From positions 1 to 16,933 of the forward strand of contig CAYHEK010000032.1 in the NCBI GenBank assembly GCA_964355545.1: 16,933 bases of DNA, read 5' to 3'. Origin of the DNA: JAPLGE01 sp964355545. GTDB lineage: Bacteria; Bipolaricaulota; Bipolaricaulia; UBA7950; UBA9294. A model generated the notes under the pieces. It saw only the letters and a list, made by a program, of their open reading frames with translations, searched no databases and was not told the DNA's origin. This document shows positions 1-6,831 of the stretch, piece after piece. The position numbers and the translations under genes were made by a program. The stretch's first letter is position 1. Every line of letters begins with the position of its first letter.

Positions 1-8
1 GTGACAGG

Positions 9-332
9 GTGAATAAAGCGGAGTTCGTGGACAAGTTGGCGGCAAAGACGGGATTTACGAAGAAGGACGCGCGCCAGGCACTCGATTCGCTGATCGGTCT
101 GATCTCGGGCTCTCTCGCCGCGAACGAGGAGGTCCTTCTGACGGGATTCGGGAAGTTTGAGGCCAGGACGCGCAAGGAGTCCAAGCGGATCAACCCTCAG
201 ACCCAGAAGCGGATCACCGTCCCAAAGAAAGTAGTGCCGGCCTTTAAGCCGGGGAAGAATCTGAAGGACACCGTTTCGAAGAGGCTGAGAGCCGTCTTGA
301 TTGGATCTAAGCTTCAGGTGAAGAGGGGGTAA
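9..332 (+). CDS. HU/IHF-family DNA-binding protein
   Basis: Nucleoid-associated protein that binds and bends DNA as a dimer. The 107-residue product starts MNKAEFVDKLA and has the complete family layout: N-terminal helices, then TGFGKFEARTRKES (about 42-55), the beta-arm with RINPQTQKRI in place of the usual RNPQTGE core (about 57-66), and the closing VPAFKPGKNLKD. HU proteins usually end shortly after this motif near residue 90; this one carries about 15 extra basic residues ending QVKRG. The start is GTG at 9. The window begins only 8 bases upstream, so the ribosome site and promoter cannot be assessed. HU versus an IHF subunit cannot be decided here, so no symbol is given. Confidence 0.93.
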   Translation: MNKAEFVDKLAAKTGFTKKDARQALDSLIGLISGSLAANEEVLLTGFGKFEARTRKESKRINPQTQKRITVPKKVVPAFKPGKNLKDTVSKRLRAVLIGSKLQVKRG

Positions 333-439
333 GACGGCCTCGTTGCGCCGGGCCTTCCCGCCGTGGCGACTGAAAGCGGCAACTCAGTGTGGCTGTGAGG
401 CAGAAGGGTGAACAAGGCCGGCGGAGCGGCGAGGTCGTC
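333..439 (+). ncRNA. candidate structured RNA or 3'-UTR element downstream of HU
   Basis: Beginning at the base after the HU stop, GACGGCCTCG (333-342) can pair with CGAGGTCGTC (430-439), 10 bp with one G-U. Nested inside, GCCGGGCCTT (347-356) pairs with AAGGCCGGC (414-422) with a single bulged G. The interior holds ACTGA/TCAGT and other short complementary pieces. No U-tract follows, so this is not a simple terminator. I recognise no known riboswitch, SRP, 6S, tmRNA or RNase P motif. It may be a structured 3' UTR, an independent RNA, or chance pairing in G+C-rich DNA. Confidence 0.35.
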
Positions 440-567
440 ATGTCGCTTCCTCTAATATGTATAAAATCACAGCTCATGTTATGGGAGGTGATGCACAGAG
501 AAGGCGGGTTCATTTCCTTGGCCGGAGGCTAGATACGTGAAGCGAGTGCGATAAAAGGAGGCACACC

Positions 568-814
568 ATGAAGTGGGGAGGGTACGATTCCCGCGCGAGC
601 GAGAGGTTGAGCAAGGTTTTGGGGAGATTCGTCGGGAAGAGGGGAGCCTACTACCTGATNNNNNNNNNNNNNNNNNNNNNNNNNNNNNNNNNNNNNNNNN
701 NNNNNNNNNNNNNNNNNNNNNNNNNNNNNNNNNNNNNNNNNNNNNNNNNNNNNNNNNNNGATGCTCTTGGCTCTCGGGCTCATCCTGGGCGCGAGCTTCA
801 AGTGGCACGGCTAG
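568..814 (+). CDS. small membrane peptide, copy 1 (interrupted by assembly gap)
   Basis: First copy of a tandem small-gene pair. It starts ATG at 568 after an ideal Shine-Dalgarno (AAGGAGG, then CACACC). The readable N-terminus is MKWGGYDSRASERLSKVLGR, continuing FVGKRGAYYL before the run of N at 660-759. After the gap the sequence encodes the same hydrophobic end as copy 2, finishing ASFKWHG and TAG at 812-814. As written, the 100 Ns break the frame. If the flanks are joined directly (CTGAT with GATGCTC) they reproduce copy 2 and give a 48-residue in-frame ORF. It differs from copy 2 by a four-residue insertion (RFVG). Predicted topology is a basic amphipathic N-terminus plus one membrane helix. 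Function unknown. Confidence 0.6.
660..759. other. assembly gap (100 N)
   Basis: Exactly 100 consecutive Ns, the conventional placeholder for a scaffold gap. It falls inside one of two near-identical repeats, a place where short-read assemblies commonly break. Flanking bases are consistent either with zero missing sequence or with loss of one or more whole repeat units. Confidence 0.97.
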
Positions 815-869
815 AAGTTGGAGCACATTCTGGGTCAATCCACACGTTAAGAATGTAAGGAGGCACACC

Positions 870-1004
870 ATGAAGTGGGGAGGGTACGACCTTCGCGCAA
901 GTGAACGACTGAGCAAGGTTCTCGGAAAGAGGGGAGCCTACTACCTGATGATGCTCTTGGCTCTCGGGCTCATCCTGGGCGCGAGCTTCAAGTGGCACGG
1001 CTAG
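870..1004 (+). CDS. small single-span membrane peptide, copy 2
   Basis: A 44-residue ORF that begins MKWGGYDLRASERLSKVLGK and continues RGAYYLMMLLALGLILGASF before ending KWHG. It is preceded by AAGGAGGCACACC, the same Shine-Dalgarno and spacer as copy 1. Residues about 1-22 are basic and potentially amphipathic; about 24-40 form one hydrophobic membrane span; a short KWHG tail follows. From AAGAGGGGAGCC through the stop codon every readable base is identical to copy 1, while the 5' part has diverged, partly at synonymous positions (TCC/CTT is not; AGC/AGT is). I recognise no family. Short hydrophobic peptides of this kind include type I toxins and small membrane-complex subunits, but nothing here decides between them. 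Confidence 0.7.
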   Translation: MKWGGYDLRASERLSKVLGKRGAYYLMMLLALGLILGASFKWHG

Positions 1005-1102
1005 GCGGTCTAGTGAAGTAAGATTCATCGTGCAGTAGGTTTTGCTCTTGCCTTGTGCTAAACTAGGGAAGAGGGCGTTCTGCATCTCGAGAGGGGTGAG
1101 TC

Positions 1103-2404
1103 GTGAACCTTCCCGTCAGGGCAAGGGCGTATATTTACTGTCTGGGTCTTCTTGCGCTGAGTGCGATCGGCTACTACGCGCACCACGTTGTTTTTATCTC
1201 CCTTCCCCAGGTCATCGCGTTTGTCCTGTTCATCCTCCTTGGTTTCCTTTCGGAGGTCTACGCGACCTGGATCCCGGTGTACGGGGGGGAGATCTCAACT
1301 TCGATTGCCATCTACCTTGCCTCTCTTCTGATTCTCGGTCCAGCCCTCACCGTCTTCGTAGTCCTTGCGGCAACTCTGGGCTCGGAGGTGCTGATGCGGT
1401 GGGACTACGTCCGGAGGGCGCCTTCCCGTTTCGCGCACGCGCTCCTGTTCAACGTGAGTCAGCTCGTCCTCGCAGTGGCGACCACGGGGCTCGTCTTCAC
1501 CATCCTGCACACCGCTCCGCTCTCGTTGAGGACGGCCGGCGATTACCTGTGGGCCTTTGCTGGGTTCGTTTGCTACGCGGCGATCAACCTGTCCCTTGTG
1601 ACTGGGATCGTTGCCATGACCGAGGGGAAGAAGTTCTTCTACGCGTTCAAGACCTACCTGCGTGACTTCAACCTCCAGTACCTCGTCCTCTGCGCGCTCG
1701 CCCTCCTTCTCGTCGTGCTCCATTCCCTGTCTTTGGGGCACATGTTCTTCGCGATCATTCCCCTCGTCTTGGTTCACGTCTCCTTTCGCAGCTACCTGCG
1801 CTTGCAGACCGAGGCGCGGACGACCTTCGAGAAGATCTCTCGCCTGCTCGACGAGCGGGACCACTACACCGCCGTGCACTCAAGCGCGGTTGCTGAGCTT
1901 GCGGTGAAGATCGCGCGGAAGATGGGGCTCCCGGAGGGAGAGGTGGAAAGGATCGACATCGCCGCAAGGGTCCATGACATCGGCAAGGTCGCCATCCCCG
2001 ACTCCATTCTCCTTAAACCGGGCGCCCTCGATCCTCTAGAGTGGGCACAGATGAAACGCCATCCCCAGATCAGTGCTGAGTTGATCGAGGGATTGGAACT
2101 CTACGCGCCGGTCGCGGATGCGGTGAAACGGGAGCACGAGCGCTGGAACGGGAGTGGCTACCCGAACGGCCTCAAAGGAGACGAGATCCCGCGCATCGCC
2201 CGCGTGATCGCGGCCGCGGACATCTACAACGCCCTCATCACCGACCGGCCCTATCGGAAGGCGTTCACTCACAAGGAGGCAGTCGAGGTCATCCAAGGGC
2301 TGCGGGGAACGGACCTCGATCCGGCCGTCGCCGACGCCCTTCTTGAGGTGCTCGGCTCCGAGGAGAGATCCTCCTCTGTTGCGAAGCCCGAGTGCGACAA
2401 GTAG
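1103..2404 (+). CDS. membrane-anchored HD-GYP domain protein
   Basis: Likely cyclic-di-GMP phosphodiesterase or signalling protein with an N-terminal membrane sensor. Residues about 10-230 contain roughly six hydrophobic segments. The HD-GYP domain covers about 250-410, with HDIGK at 291-295, KPGALDPLEW about 305-314, HP at 320-321, HERWNGSGYPNGLKG about 345-359 and DRPYRKA about 381-387. The usual HHE before this last block reads EHE, so one normally metal-binding His is Glu344, and the later D-x-x-D reads DIYN (373-376). Other metal-site residues appear intact. The start is GTG at 1103 after GAGGGGTGA. DUF5317 follows 15 bases downstream. Phosphodiesterase activity is inferred from the family and is less certain because of the substitution. 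Confidence 0.9.
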   Translation: MNLPVRARAYIYCLGLLALSAIGYYAHHVVFISLPQVIAFVLFILLGFLSEVYATWIPVYGGEISTSIAIYLASLLILGPALTVFVVLAATLGSEVLMRWDYVRRAPSRFAHALLFNVSQLVLAVATTGLVFTILHTAPLSLRTAGDYLWAFAGFVCYAAINLSLVTGIVAMTEGKKFFYAFKTYLRDFNLQYLVLCALALLLVVLHSLSLGHMFFAIIPLVLVHVSFRSYLRLQTEARTTFEKISRLLDERDHYTAVHSSAVAELAVKIARKMGLPEGEVERIDIAARVHDIGKVAIPDSILLKPGALDPLEWAQMKRHPQISAELIEGLELYAPVADAVKREHERWNGSGYPNGLKGDEIPRIARVIAAADIYNALITDRPYRKAFTHKEAVEVIQGLRGTDLDPAVADALLEVLGSEERSSSVAKPECDK

Positions 2405-2419
2405 ACTCTGAATCCTTCC

Positions 2420-2971
2420 ATGTTCCTCTGTGGCGCGATCGTTGCCGGTATCCTTATCGGCTATCTCTTTGGAGGCCGGATCCATTACCTTGGCTCCCTC
2501 AAGCTGAGGTGGGTCTTTCTGATCCCTTTTTCTCTCTTCATCCAGCTTTTGATCTTCCCCCTCTTCACGAGTCGTCCCGTCCTCGTCTTTGCGACCAGCT
2601 CCCTCCACCTTCTTTCCTACGCCCTCGTCTTCCTCTTCCTATTCTTGAACGCGCGCGTCCTGCCGCTTTTCCTCATCGGTGTGGGGGCCATCTTAAACGT
2701 AGTCGTCATCGCGGCGAATGGCGGGTACATGCCCTCCTCCTCTACGGCCCTCGCTCGCGCCGGAGCGGAGGGCGTGGTGAGCCATCTTCTCGCCGAGGGG
2801 GTGTACGGGAATGTGAAGCTGATGGGGGAGGGGACGCGGCTCGACGCCCTGGGAGATCTTCTATACCTTCCTCGGTGGGTTCCGTTCGCGACGGCGTTCA
2901 GCGTGGGAGACCTCGTCATGGGGCTTGGCCTCGCCTGGCTTGTCGCCTGGGGGATGAGGTCTCATGCGTGA
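2420..2971 (+). CDS. DUF5317 family membrane protein
   Basis: A 183-residue hydrophobic protein with about five membrane segments. It shows the features I associate with DUF5317: N-terminal GILIGYLFGGRI, a central NVVVIAANGGYMPSS (about 93-107), a soluble stretch with THR-like GTRLDALGDLLYLP (about 138-150), and a terminal FSVGDLVMGLG. Function unknown. It lies 15 bases after the HD-GYP gene with no clear Shine-Dalgarno, suggesting translational coupling. Its stop overlaps the start of the next gene by 8 bases, so the three genes are probably cotranscribed. An in-frame stop just upstream rules out a much longer N-terminus. Confidence 0.82.
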   Translation: MFLCGAIVAGILIGYLFGGRIHYLGSLKLRWVFLIPFSLFIQLLIFPLFTSRPVLVFATSSLHLLSYALVFLFLFLNARVLPLFLIGVGAILNVVVIAANGGYMPSSSTALARAGAEGVVSHLLAEGVYGNVKLMGEGTRLDALGDLLYLPRWVPFATAFSVGDLVMGLGLAWLVAWGMRSHA

Positions 2972-5066
2972 GGATCTCTCTTCCCTCCTTTTTCCCCGTG
3001 GGGTTGCGGTGGTGGGGGCGAGTCCGCGCCCCGGCTCGGTCGGCGGAGAGATCCTGCGGAACATCCTGCGCTGCGGCTACGGAGGCGCAGTCTATCCGGT
3101 GAACCCAAAGTACGAGACCGTGGAGGAGCTTCCCTGTTTCTCGAGCCTCGAGCGGGTCCCCGCACCGGTGGATCTCGCGGTCGTCGCCGTGAACAAAGGG
3201 CTCGTGCTGGATGTAGTGCGAAGCTGCGGGGAGAGCGGGATCAAGAACGTTGTCGTCATCACGGCTGGGTTCCGGGAGATCGGTGGGGAGGGAGAGGCAC
3301 GGGAGGAGGCGCTCGTGGAGCTCGTGCGAAGCTTTGGGCTTAACCTCGTGGGGCCTAACTGCATGGGGATCATCCACAGCACACCTCAGGCGCGGCTGAA
3401 CGCCTCTTTCTCTCGCTTCTTTCCGAAAAGCGGCGAGATCGCCTTTGTTTCCCAGAGCGGGTCGCTCGGGGAGACGGTCCTTGAGTTCTTCGAGGAGATG
3501 GACCTGGGGGTCTCCCTCTTCGTCAACCTGGGGAATCGAGCGGACCTGTCGGAGAACGACTTCCTCGCTCACCTTGCGAGCGACGAGACGAGCCGGGTGA
3601 TCTTCCTGTACCTAGAGAGCTTCGCCGATCCGCCGGGGTTCCGCCGCCTGGTGGAGGAGATTGGCGCAAAGAAGCCCGTGGTCGTGTTGAAGGCCGGTCG
3701 GACCGAGGCTGGGGCGGCGGCCGTCGCGTCCCACACCGGTTCCTTAGCGAGTTCGGACGCGATCGTCGACGCGTTCCTGAGGGACTCGGGCGCGATCCGC
3801 GTCTCCTCGATCGCGGAGCTCCTCACCGCGCTGCCTGCCTTGGAGCGGGGCGTCATCCCCCGGGGGAGAAGGACAGTGATCCTCACCAATGCCGGGGGTG
3901 CGGGGATCATCGCCGCCGACGCCTGCGAGCGCGCCGGGCTCGAGGTGCCGCCGCTTAGGTTCGATGTCCGGGAGAAGTTAGCTCGCTTCCTTCCCGAGGA
4001 GGCCGGGCTGGGGAACCCGATCGATCTGATCTCCACCGCCACGTCCACCGACTACGAACGGGCCCTGCGCACCACGATACCAGCATTCGACGCCGCGATC
4101 GTGATCTTTCGCCCGCCCCTCGTCCTCGCCGAGGCGGGCGAGGCGGTCGCGGACGGGATCCTAAGAGTGGCGGAGGAGGTGGACGATAAACCTCTCCTCG
4201 TCTGTACCCTCAGCCGAGGTGAGTCGGTCGCTCCCTTCATCGAGCGGTTGGCGCAGGCGAGGATCCCAACCTACACGATGCCAGAAGAAGCCGTCGATGC
4301 CCTGACGATCCTCTGTCAATTGGGGGAAGAAAGGGGAGAGAAGGTGCGGCTCGTGCGGAGCGAGCCGCACCCAGGTCAGGGGGTGGCCCAGCGCGTGGTG
4401 GAGCGGGCGCGGAAGGAGGGACGCTCCATCCTTTCCTTCCAGGAGGGGGCGGAGATCCTCTCGGCCTACGGGATCGGGGTCTCTCCCTTCACCTACGCCG
4501 CGAGTTTCGGGGAGGCGAGATCCTTCCTGAAGGAAGTGGGGTTCCCGATCGTGGCCAAGGTCGATGCACCGGGTCTCCTCCACCGCACCGAGCGCGGGGC
4601 AGTGATCACCGGCATCACCGATGCAAAAGGGTTGCGCCGCGCGCTCGGGATGTTGAGAGACGTCATCGCGGAAGAAAGATTTTTGGAGGCGCGGATCCTC
4701 CTTCAACCGCTCCTCTCTGGGCGAGAGCTCTTCCTGGGGATGAAACGTGACCCCTCCTTTGGGCCGGTCCTCGTCTTCGGCCTGGGAGGAACGTGGGTGG
4801 AGGCCTTGAAGGACGTCGTCTTCGGCGTGCCCCCCCTTTCCTCGAGCCAAGCCGGCCGGATGATCCGCTCGATCCGCGCTTTTCCCCTCCTGCAACGGTT
4901 TCGCGGCCAACCTCCGGTCAGCCTGGTCGCGCTCGCCAGTGCCCTGAAGAACCTTGGGCGATTGGGTCTCGACCTGGAGGTAGTTCGGGAGGTGGACTTA
5001 AACCCGTTCATCGCCGGCGAACGCGCCGCGGCCGTCGACATCTTGATCAAGCTCGGAGGGAAGTAG
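2964..5066 (+). CDS. acetate--CoA ligase (ADP-forming), fused alpha-beta subunits
   Basis: Converts acetyl-CoA (or another acyl-CoA), ADP and phosphate into the acid, CoA and ATP, giving substrate-level phosphorylation in fermenting archaea and some bacteria. The 700-residue protein is a single-chain fusion. The CoA-binding Rossmann domain is at about 5-125 (VAVVGASPRPGSVGG; GPNCMG at 130-135). Succinyl-CoA-ligase-like domains cover about 150-450, with SQSGSLG at 163-169 and the phosphorylated-His motif SHTGSLASSDA, His257. The ATP-grasp domain is at about 490-700, with AKVDAPGLLHRTERGAV containing His540. All principal motifs are present. The ATG overlaps the DUF5317 stop (ATGCGTGA). Acyl specificity cannot be read from the sequence. 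Length is normal for the fused type. Confidence 0.93.
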   Translation: MREDLSSLLFPRGVAVVGASPRPGSVGGEILRNILRCGYGGAVYPVNPKYETVEELPCFSSLERVPAPVDLAVVAVNKGLVLDVVRSCGESGIKNVVVITAGFREIGGEGEAREEALVELVRSFGLNLVGPNCMGIIHSTPQARLNASFSRFFPKSGEIAFVSQSGSLGETVLEFFEEMDLGVSLFVNLGNRADLSENDFLAHLASDETSRVIFLYLESFADPPGFRRLVEEIGAKKPVVVLKAGRTEAGAAAVASHTGSLASSDAIVDAFLRDSGAIRVSSIAELLTALPALERGVIPRGRRTVILTNAGGAGIIAADACERAGLEVPPLRFDVREKLARFLPEEAGLGNPIDLISTATSTDYERALRTTIPAFDAAIVIFRPPLVLAEAGEAVADGILRVAEEVDDKPLLVCTLSRGESVAPFIERLAQARIPTYTMPEEAVDALTILCQLGEERGEKVRLVRSEPHPGQGVAQRVVERARKEGRSILSFQEGAEILSAYGIGVSPFTYAASFGEARSFLKEVGFPIVAKVDAPGLLHRTERGAVITGITDAKGLRRALGMLRDVIAEERFLEARILLQPLLSGRELFLGMKRDPSFGPVLVFGLGGTWVEALKDVVFGVPPLSSSQAGRMIRSIRAFPLLQRFRGQPPVSLVALASALKNLGRLGLDLEVVREVDLNPFIAGERAAAVDILIKLGGK

Positions 5067-5069
5067 AGG

Positions 5070-5097
5070 GAGGGAAGAGGGGAGCTCGGTTTCCCTC
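5070..5097. terminator. weak bidirectional hairpin in the convergent region
   Basis: GAGGGAA (5070-5076) pairs perfectly with TTCCCTC (5091-5097) across a 14-base loop, directly after the acetyl-CoA synthetase stop. Neither strand has a good U-tract, so it is a weak intrinsic terminator at best. It could also form the 3' end of the minus-strand candidate RNA. Confidence 0.35.
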
Positions 5098-5360
5098 GCC
5101 CATGCCGATTCGAACGGCGGCCGCTCGGAGGGGAGGCCACGCTGCCAAGGAGGTTAAACAGCGCGCCTTGAGCCCATCCGCTTGGGCTGTAAACCCAAAC
5201 CCGGCCGACACCGTGTCGCGGACTCGCCGCCCTTCCATCCACATCTCGCGGCGTGAAGCTCCCCTTGGTGTTTGGTGGTGACGGTCTCGCTCACCTTGAA
5301 GGTAACCAAAAGAAGAAGCGCTCTGGCAGCGCTCCCTCTCGGTACCCCCCTGTGAGTCGA
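5085..5360 (-). ncRNA. candidate independent structured RNA gene
   Basis: This 361-base gap between converging genes holds no credible protein gene, yet a near-consensus minus-strand promoter reads into it. The predicted transcript begins near CCCTCG (about 5363-5358), which can pair with CGAGGG near its 3' end (about 5098-5093), closing the molecule on itself. Inside are several hairpins on the minus strand: AGCGCT-GCCAG-AGCGCT, GGTGA/TCACC, TTTGGT/ACCAAA, CGCCGC/GCGGCG, TTGGG-TTTACAG-CCCAA and CGCTG/CAGCG. Size would be about 270 nt. I looked for SRP, RNase P, tmRNA and 6S hallmarks and recognise none. End coordinates are estimates. A GTTCGAATC T-loop-like box is present but no tRNA can be folded around it. 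Confidence 0.42.
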
Positions 5361-5366
5361 GGGCGG

Positions 5367-5395
5367 AGTATAGGCCTCCCTTCCTGCGTTGTCAA
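5367..5395 (-). promoter_or_regulatory. near-consensus sigma-70 promoter (minus strand)
   Basis: TTGACA (5395-5390), a 17-base spacer, then TATACT (5372-5367): a perfect -35, optimal spacing, and five of six matches at -10. It lies downstream of the AsnRS stop and points into the gene-free interval, so it cannot drive AsnRS. It is the main evidence for an RNA gene in 5085-5360. Confidence 0.65.
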
Positions 5396-5427
5396 GGAGA
5401 GAAGCTACCGAGCTTTACCAGAATCTC

Positions 5428-6723
5428 TTACGGGTAGAGGCGGTGGAGTTGGCGTGCGAAGGGGATCGTCTCGCGGATGTGAGGGATCCCACAGATCCAG
5501 GCGACCGTCCGGGCCATTCCCAAGCCAAACCCGGAGTGTGGGACCGAACCGTAGCGGCGGAGGTCGATGTACCACTCGTACGGCGCGGTTGGCAGGCCCG
5601 CCTCCGCAAGCTGAGCGAGGAGCTCATCCAGGGTATCCACCCGTTGGCTCCCTCCGATGATCTCCCCATACCCTTCCGGAGCGATGAGGTCCGCGGCGAG
5701 GACGCGGGAGGGGTCGGAGGGGTCGCGCTTCATGTAGAAGGGCTTCATCGACTTGGGGAAGAACTCGACGAAGACCGGCTTTTGGAAGCGCTCCCCCAGG
5801 GTCGCCTCGTGTGGGGCGCCGAAGTCGTCGCCGAAGGCGACCTCGTGGCCGGCCTCCTGGAGGATCGCGCCCGCGTCGGCGTAGGAGACCCGCGGGAACG
5901 GGCGGCGGACCTCCTCGAGGAGCCGGTCGGTATCTCTCTCAAGCTCCCCGAGTTCCTTCCTCCGCTCCGAGACGACCGACTCGACGACGTAGGCGACGAG
6001 GTCCTCTTGGAGGCGGGTGTTCGCGGTATGGTCGTAGAACGCCATCTCCCCCTCCGCCATCCAGAACTCCGTCAGGTGCTTGCGGGTCTTTGACTTCTCG
6101 GCGCGGAAGACCGGGCCGATCCAGTAGACCTTTCCGAGGGCCATCGCCGTCGCCTCGAGGTAGAGCTGGCCGCTCTGGGTGAGGTAGGCCCTCTCTCCAA
6201 AGTAGTCGACCTCGAACAGGGTCGTCGTCCCCTCGACGGACGTTCCGGTGAGGATGGGAGCCTCGGTCGCCACGAACCCCCGCTCGTGGAAGAAGGCGCG
6301 AACGGCGCGGAAGACGGCGTCGCTCACCCGCAGGATCGGCACCTGCCGTCCCGTTCTCACCCACAGGTGGCGGTGATCCATGAGGTACCCGGGGGTCTGT
6401 TCCTTCAGCTCGATCGGAAAGGGCTCTGTCGGCTCGTGGATCACCCGGATCGCGCGGATCCCGAGCTCGCACCCTCCTGGAGCGCGGCGGTCGACGCGAA
6501 GGGTCCCGGAGACCACAAGCGACGTCTCGCGCGGAAGGCGGTCGGCGAGGGCAAAGAGGCCCGGGTCCTCCGGCTCGGCGAGCGTTCCCTGGAGGACCCC
6601 GGTCCCGTCCCGGACCTCAAGGAAGAGGAGCTTCCCGCTCGAGCGCTTGTTGTACAGCCACCCCTGTAGGGCGACCTCCTCCCCGACGAACGTACCCGCC
6701 TCTTCGATCGTGATCGTCCGCAT
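5428..6723 (-). CDS. asnS: asparaginyl-tRNA synthetase
   Basis: Class IIb synthetase charging tRNA-Asn in the cytoplasm. The 431-residue product has an N-terminal OB-fold anticodon-binding domain (about 1-105, with the GWLYNKRSSGKLLFLEVRDG strand pattern) and a class II catalytic core. The core contains LTQSGQLYLEA, motif 2 VFRAEKSKTRKHLTEFWMAE, GGSQRVD, YEWYIDLRRYGSVPHSGFGL and motif 3 GLGMARTVAW ending IRETIPF. The SGQLYLEA and EFWMAE pattern fits AsnRS (archaeal-like branch) better than AspRS. Motif 3 usually reads GxxxER; here Glu is Ala while the Arg is kept. I chose ATG at 6723 because AAGGAG sits 5 bases upstream. A TTG at 6738 would extend it by five residues but would place that ribosome site inside the gene. 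Confidence 0.88.
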   Translation of the reverse strand: MRTITIEEAGTFVGEEVALQGWLYNKRSSGKLLFLEVRDGTGVLQGTLAEPEDPGLFALADRLPRETSLVVSGTLRVDRRAPGGCELGIRAIRVIHEPTEPFPIELKEQTPGYLMDHRHLWVRTGRQVPILRVSDAVFRAVRAFFHERGFVATEAPILTGTSVEGTTTLFEVDYFGERAYLTQSGQLYLEATAMALGKVYWIGPVFRAEKSKTRKHLTEFWMAEGEMAFYDHTANTRLQEDLVAYVVESVVSERRKELGELERDTDRLLEEVRRPFPRVSYADAGAILQEAGHEVAFGDDFGAPHEATLGERFQKPVFVEFFPKSMKPFYMKRDPSDPSRVLAADLIAPEGYGEIIGGSQRVDTLDELLAQLAEAGLPTAPYEWYIDLRRYGSVPHSGFGLGMARTVAWICGIPHIRETIPFARQLHRLYP

Positions 6724-6791
6724 CGGCTCTCCTTCCAAACGGTGGAGAGATTAGGGAGAGCGCGCCGCGTTTGCAAGGGTCTGGCGAATCT

Positions 6792-6821
6792 GTTGACAAA
6801 TGTCAACGAACCCCGTAGACT
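6792..6821 (+). promoter_or_regulatory. promoter with dyad operator over the -35 of the ECF operon
   Basis: TTGACA (6793-6798), 17 bases, then TAGACT (6816-6821): a strong sigma-70 promoter. The -35 is one arm of a perfect inverted repeat, GTTGACA-AA-TGTCAAC (6792-6807). Predicted initiation about 7 bases after the -10 falls near 6828, only about 4 bases before the regulator's ATG, giving an essentially leaderless transcript. Repressor binding at the dyad would block RNA polymerase. Autoregulation by the adjacent HTH protein is inference. Confidence 0.68.
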
Positions 6822-6831
6822 CCCTTCCGCC

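Noticed and set aside
480..540. Short ORFs (13-19 codons) after TTATGGGAGGTGATG upstream of the small membrane peptides
   Set aside because: The ribosome site overlaps the start codons, there is no paralogue, and composition gives no support.
5101..5215. tRNA-like pieces: GTTCGAATC T-loop on the minus strand and a TTGGG-CTGTAAA-CCCAA stem-loop resembling a tRNA-Tyr anticodon arm on the plus strand
   Set aside because: They lie on opposite strands. No acceptor stem, D-arm with GG, or CCA end can be built around either one, so no tRNA is called.
5168..5281. 37-codon plus-strand ORF from TTG after AAGGAGG in the convergent gap
   Set aside because: The Shine-Dalgarno is about 15 bases from the TTG, the composition is unlike the neighbouring genes, and the interval is better explained by minus-strand RNA structure.
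5085..5360. tmRNA, SRP RNA or RNase P RNA as identity of the candidate RNA
   Set aside because: No tag ORF ending in Ala-Ala-stop, no GGTCAGG/GGAAGGAAGCAG motif and no GAGGAAAGTCC motif could be found on either strand.
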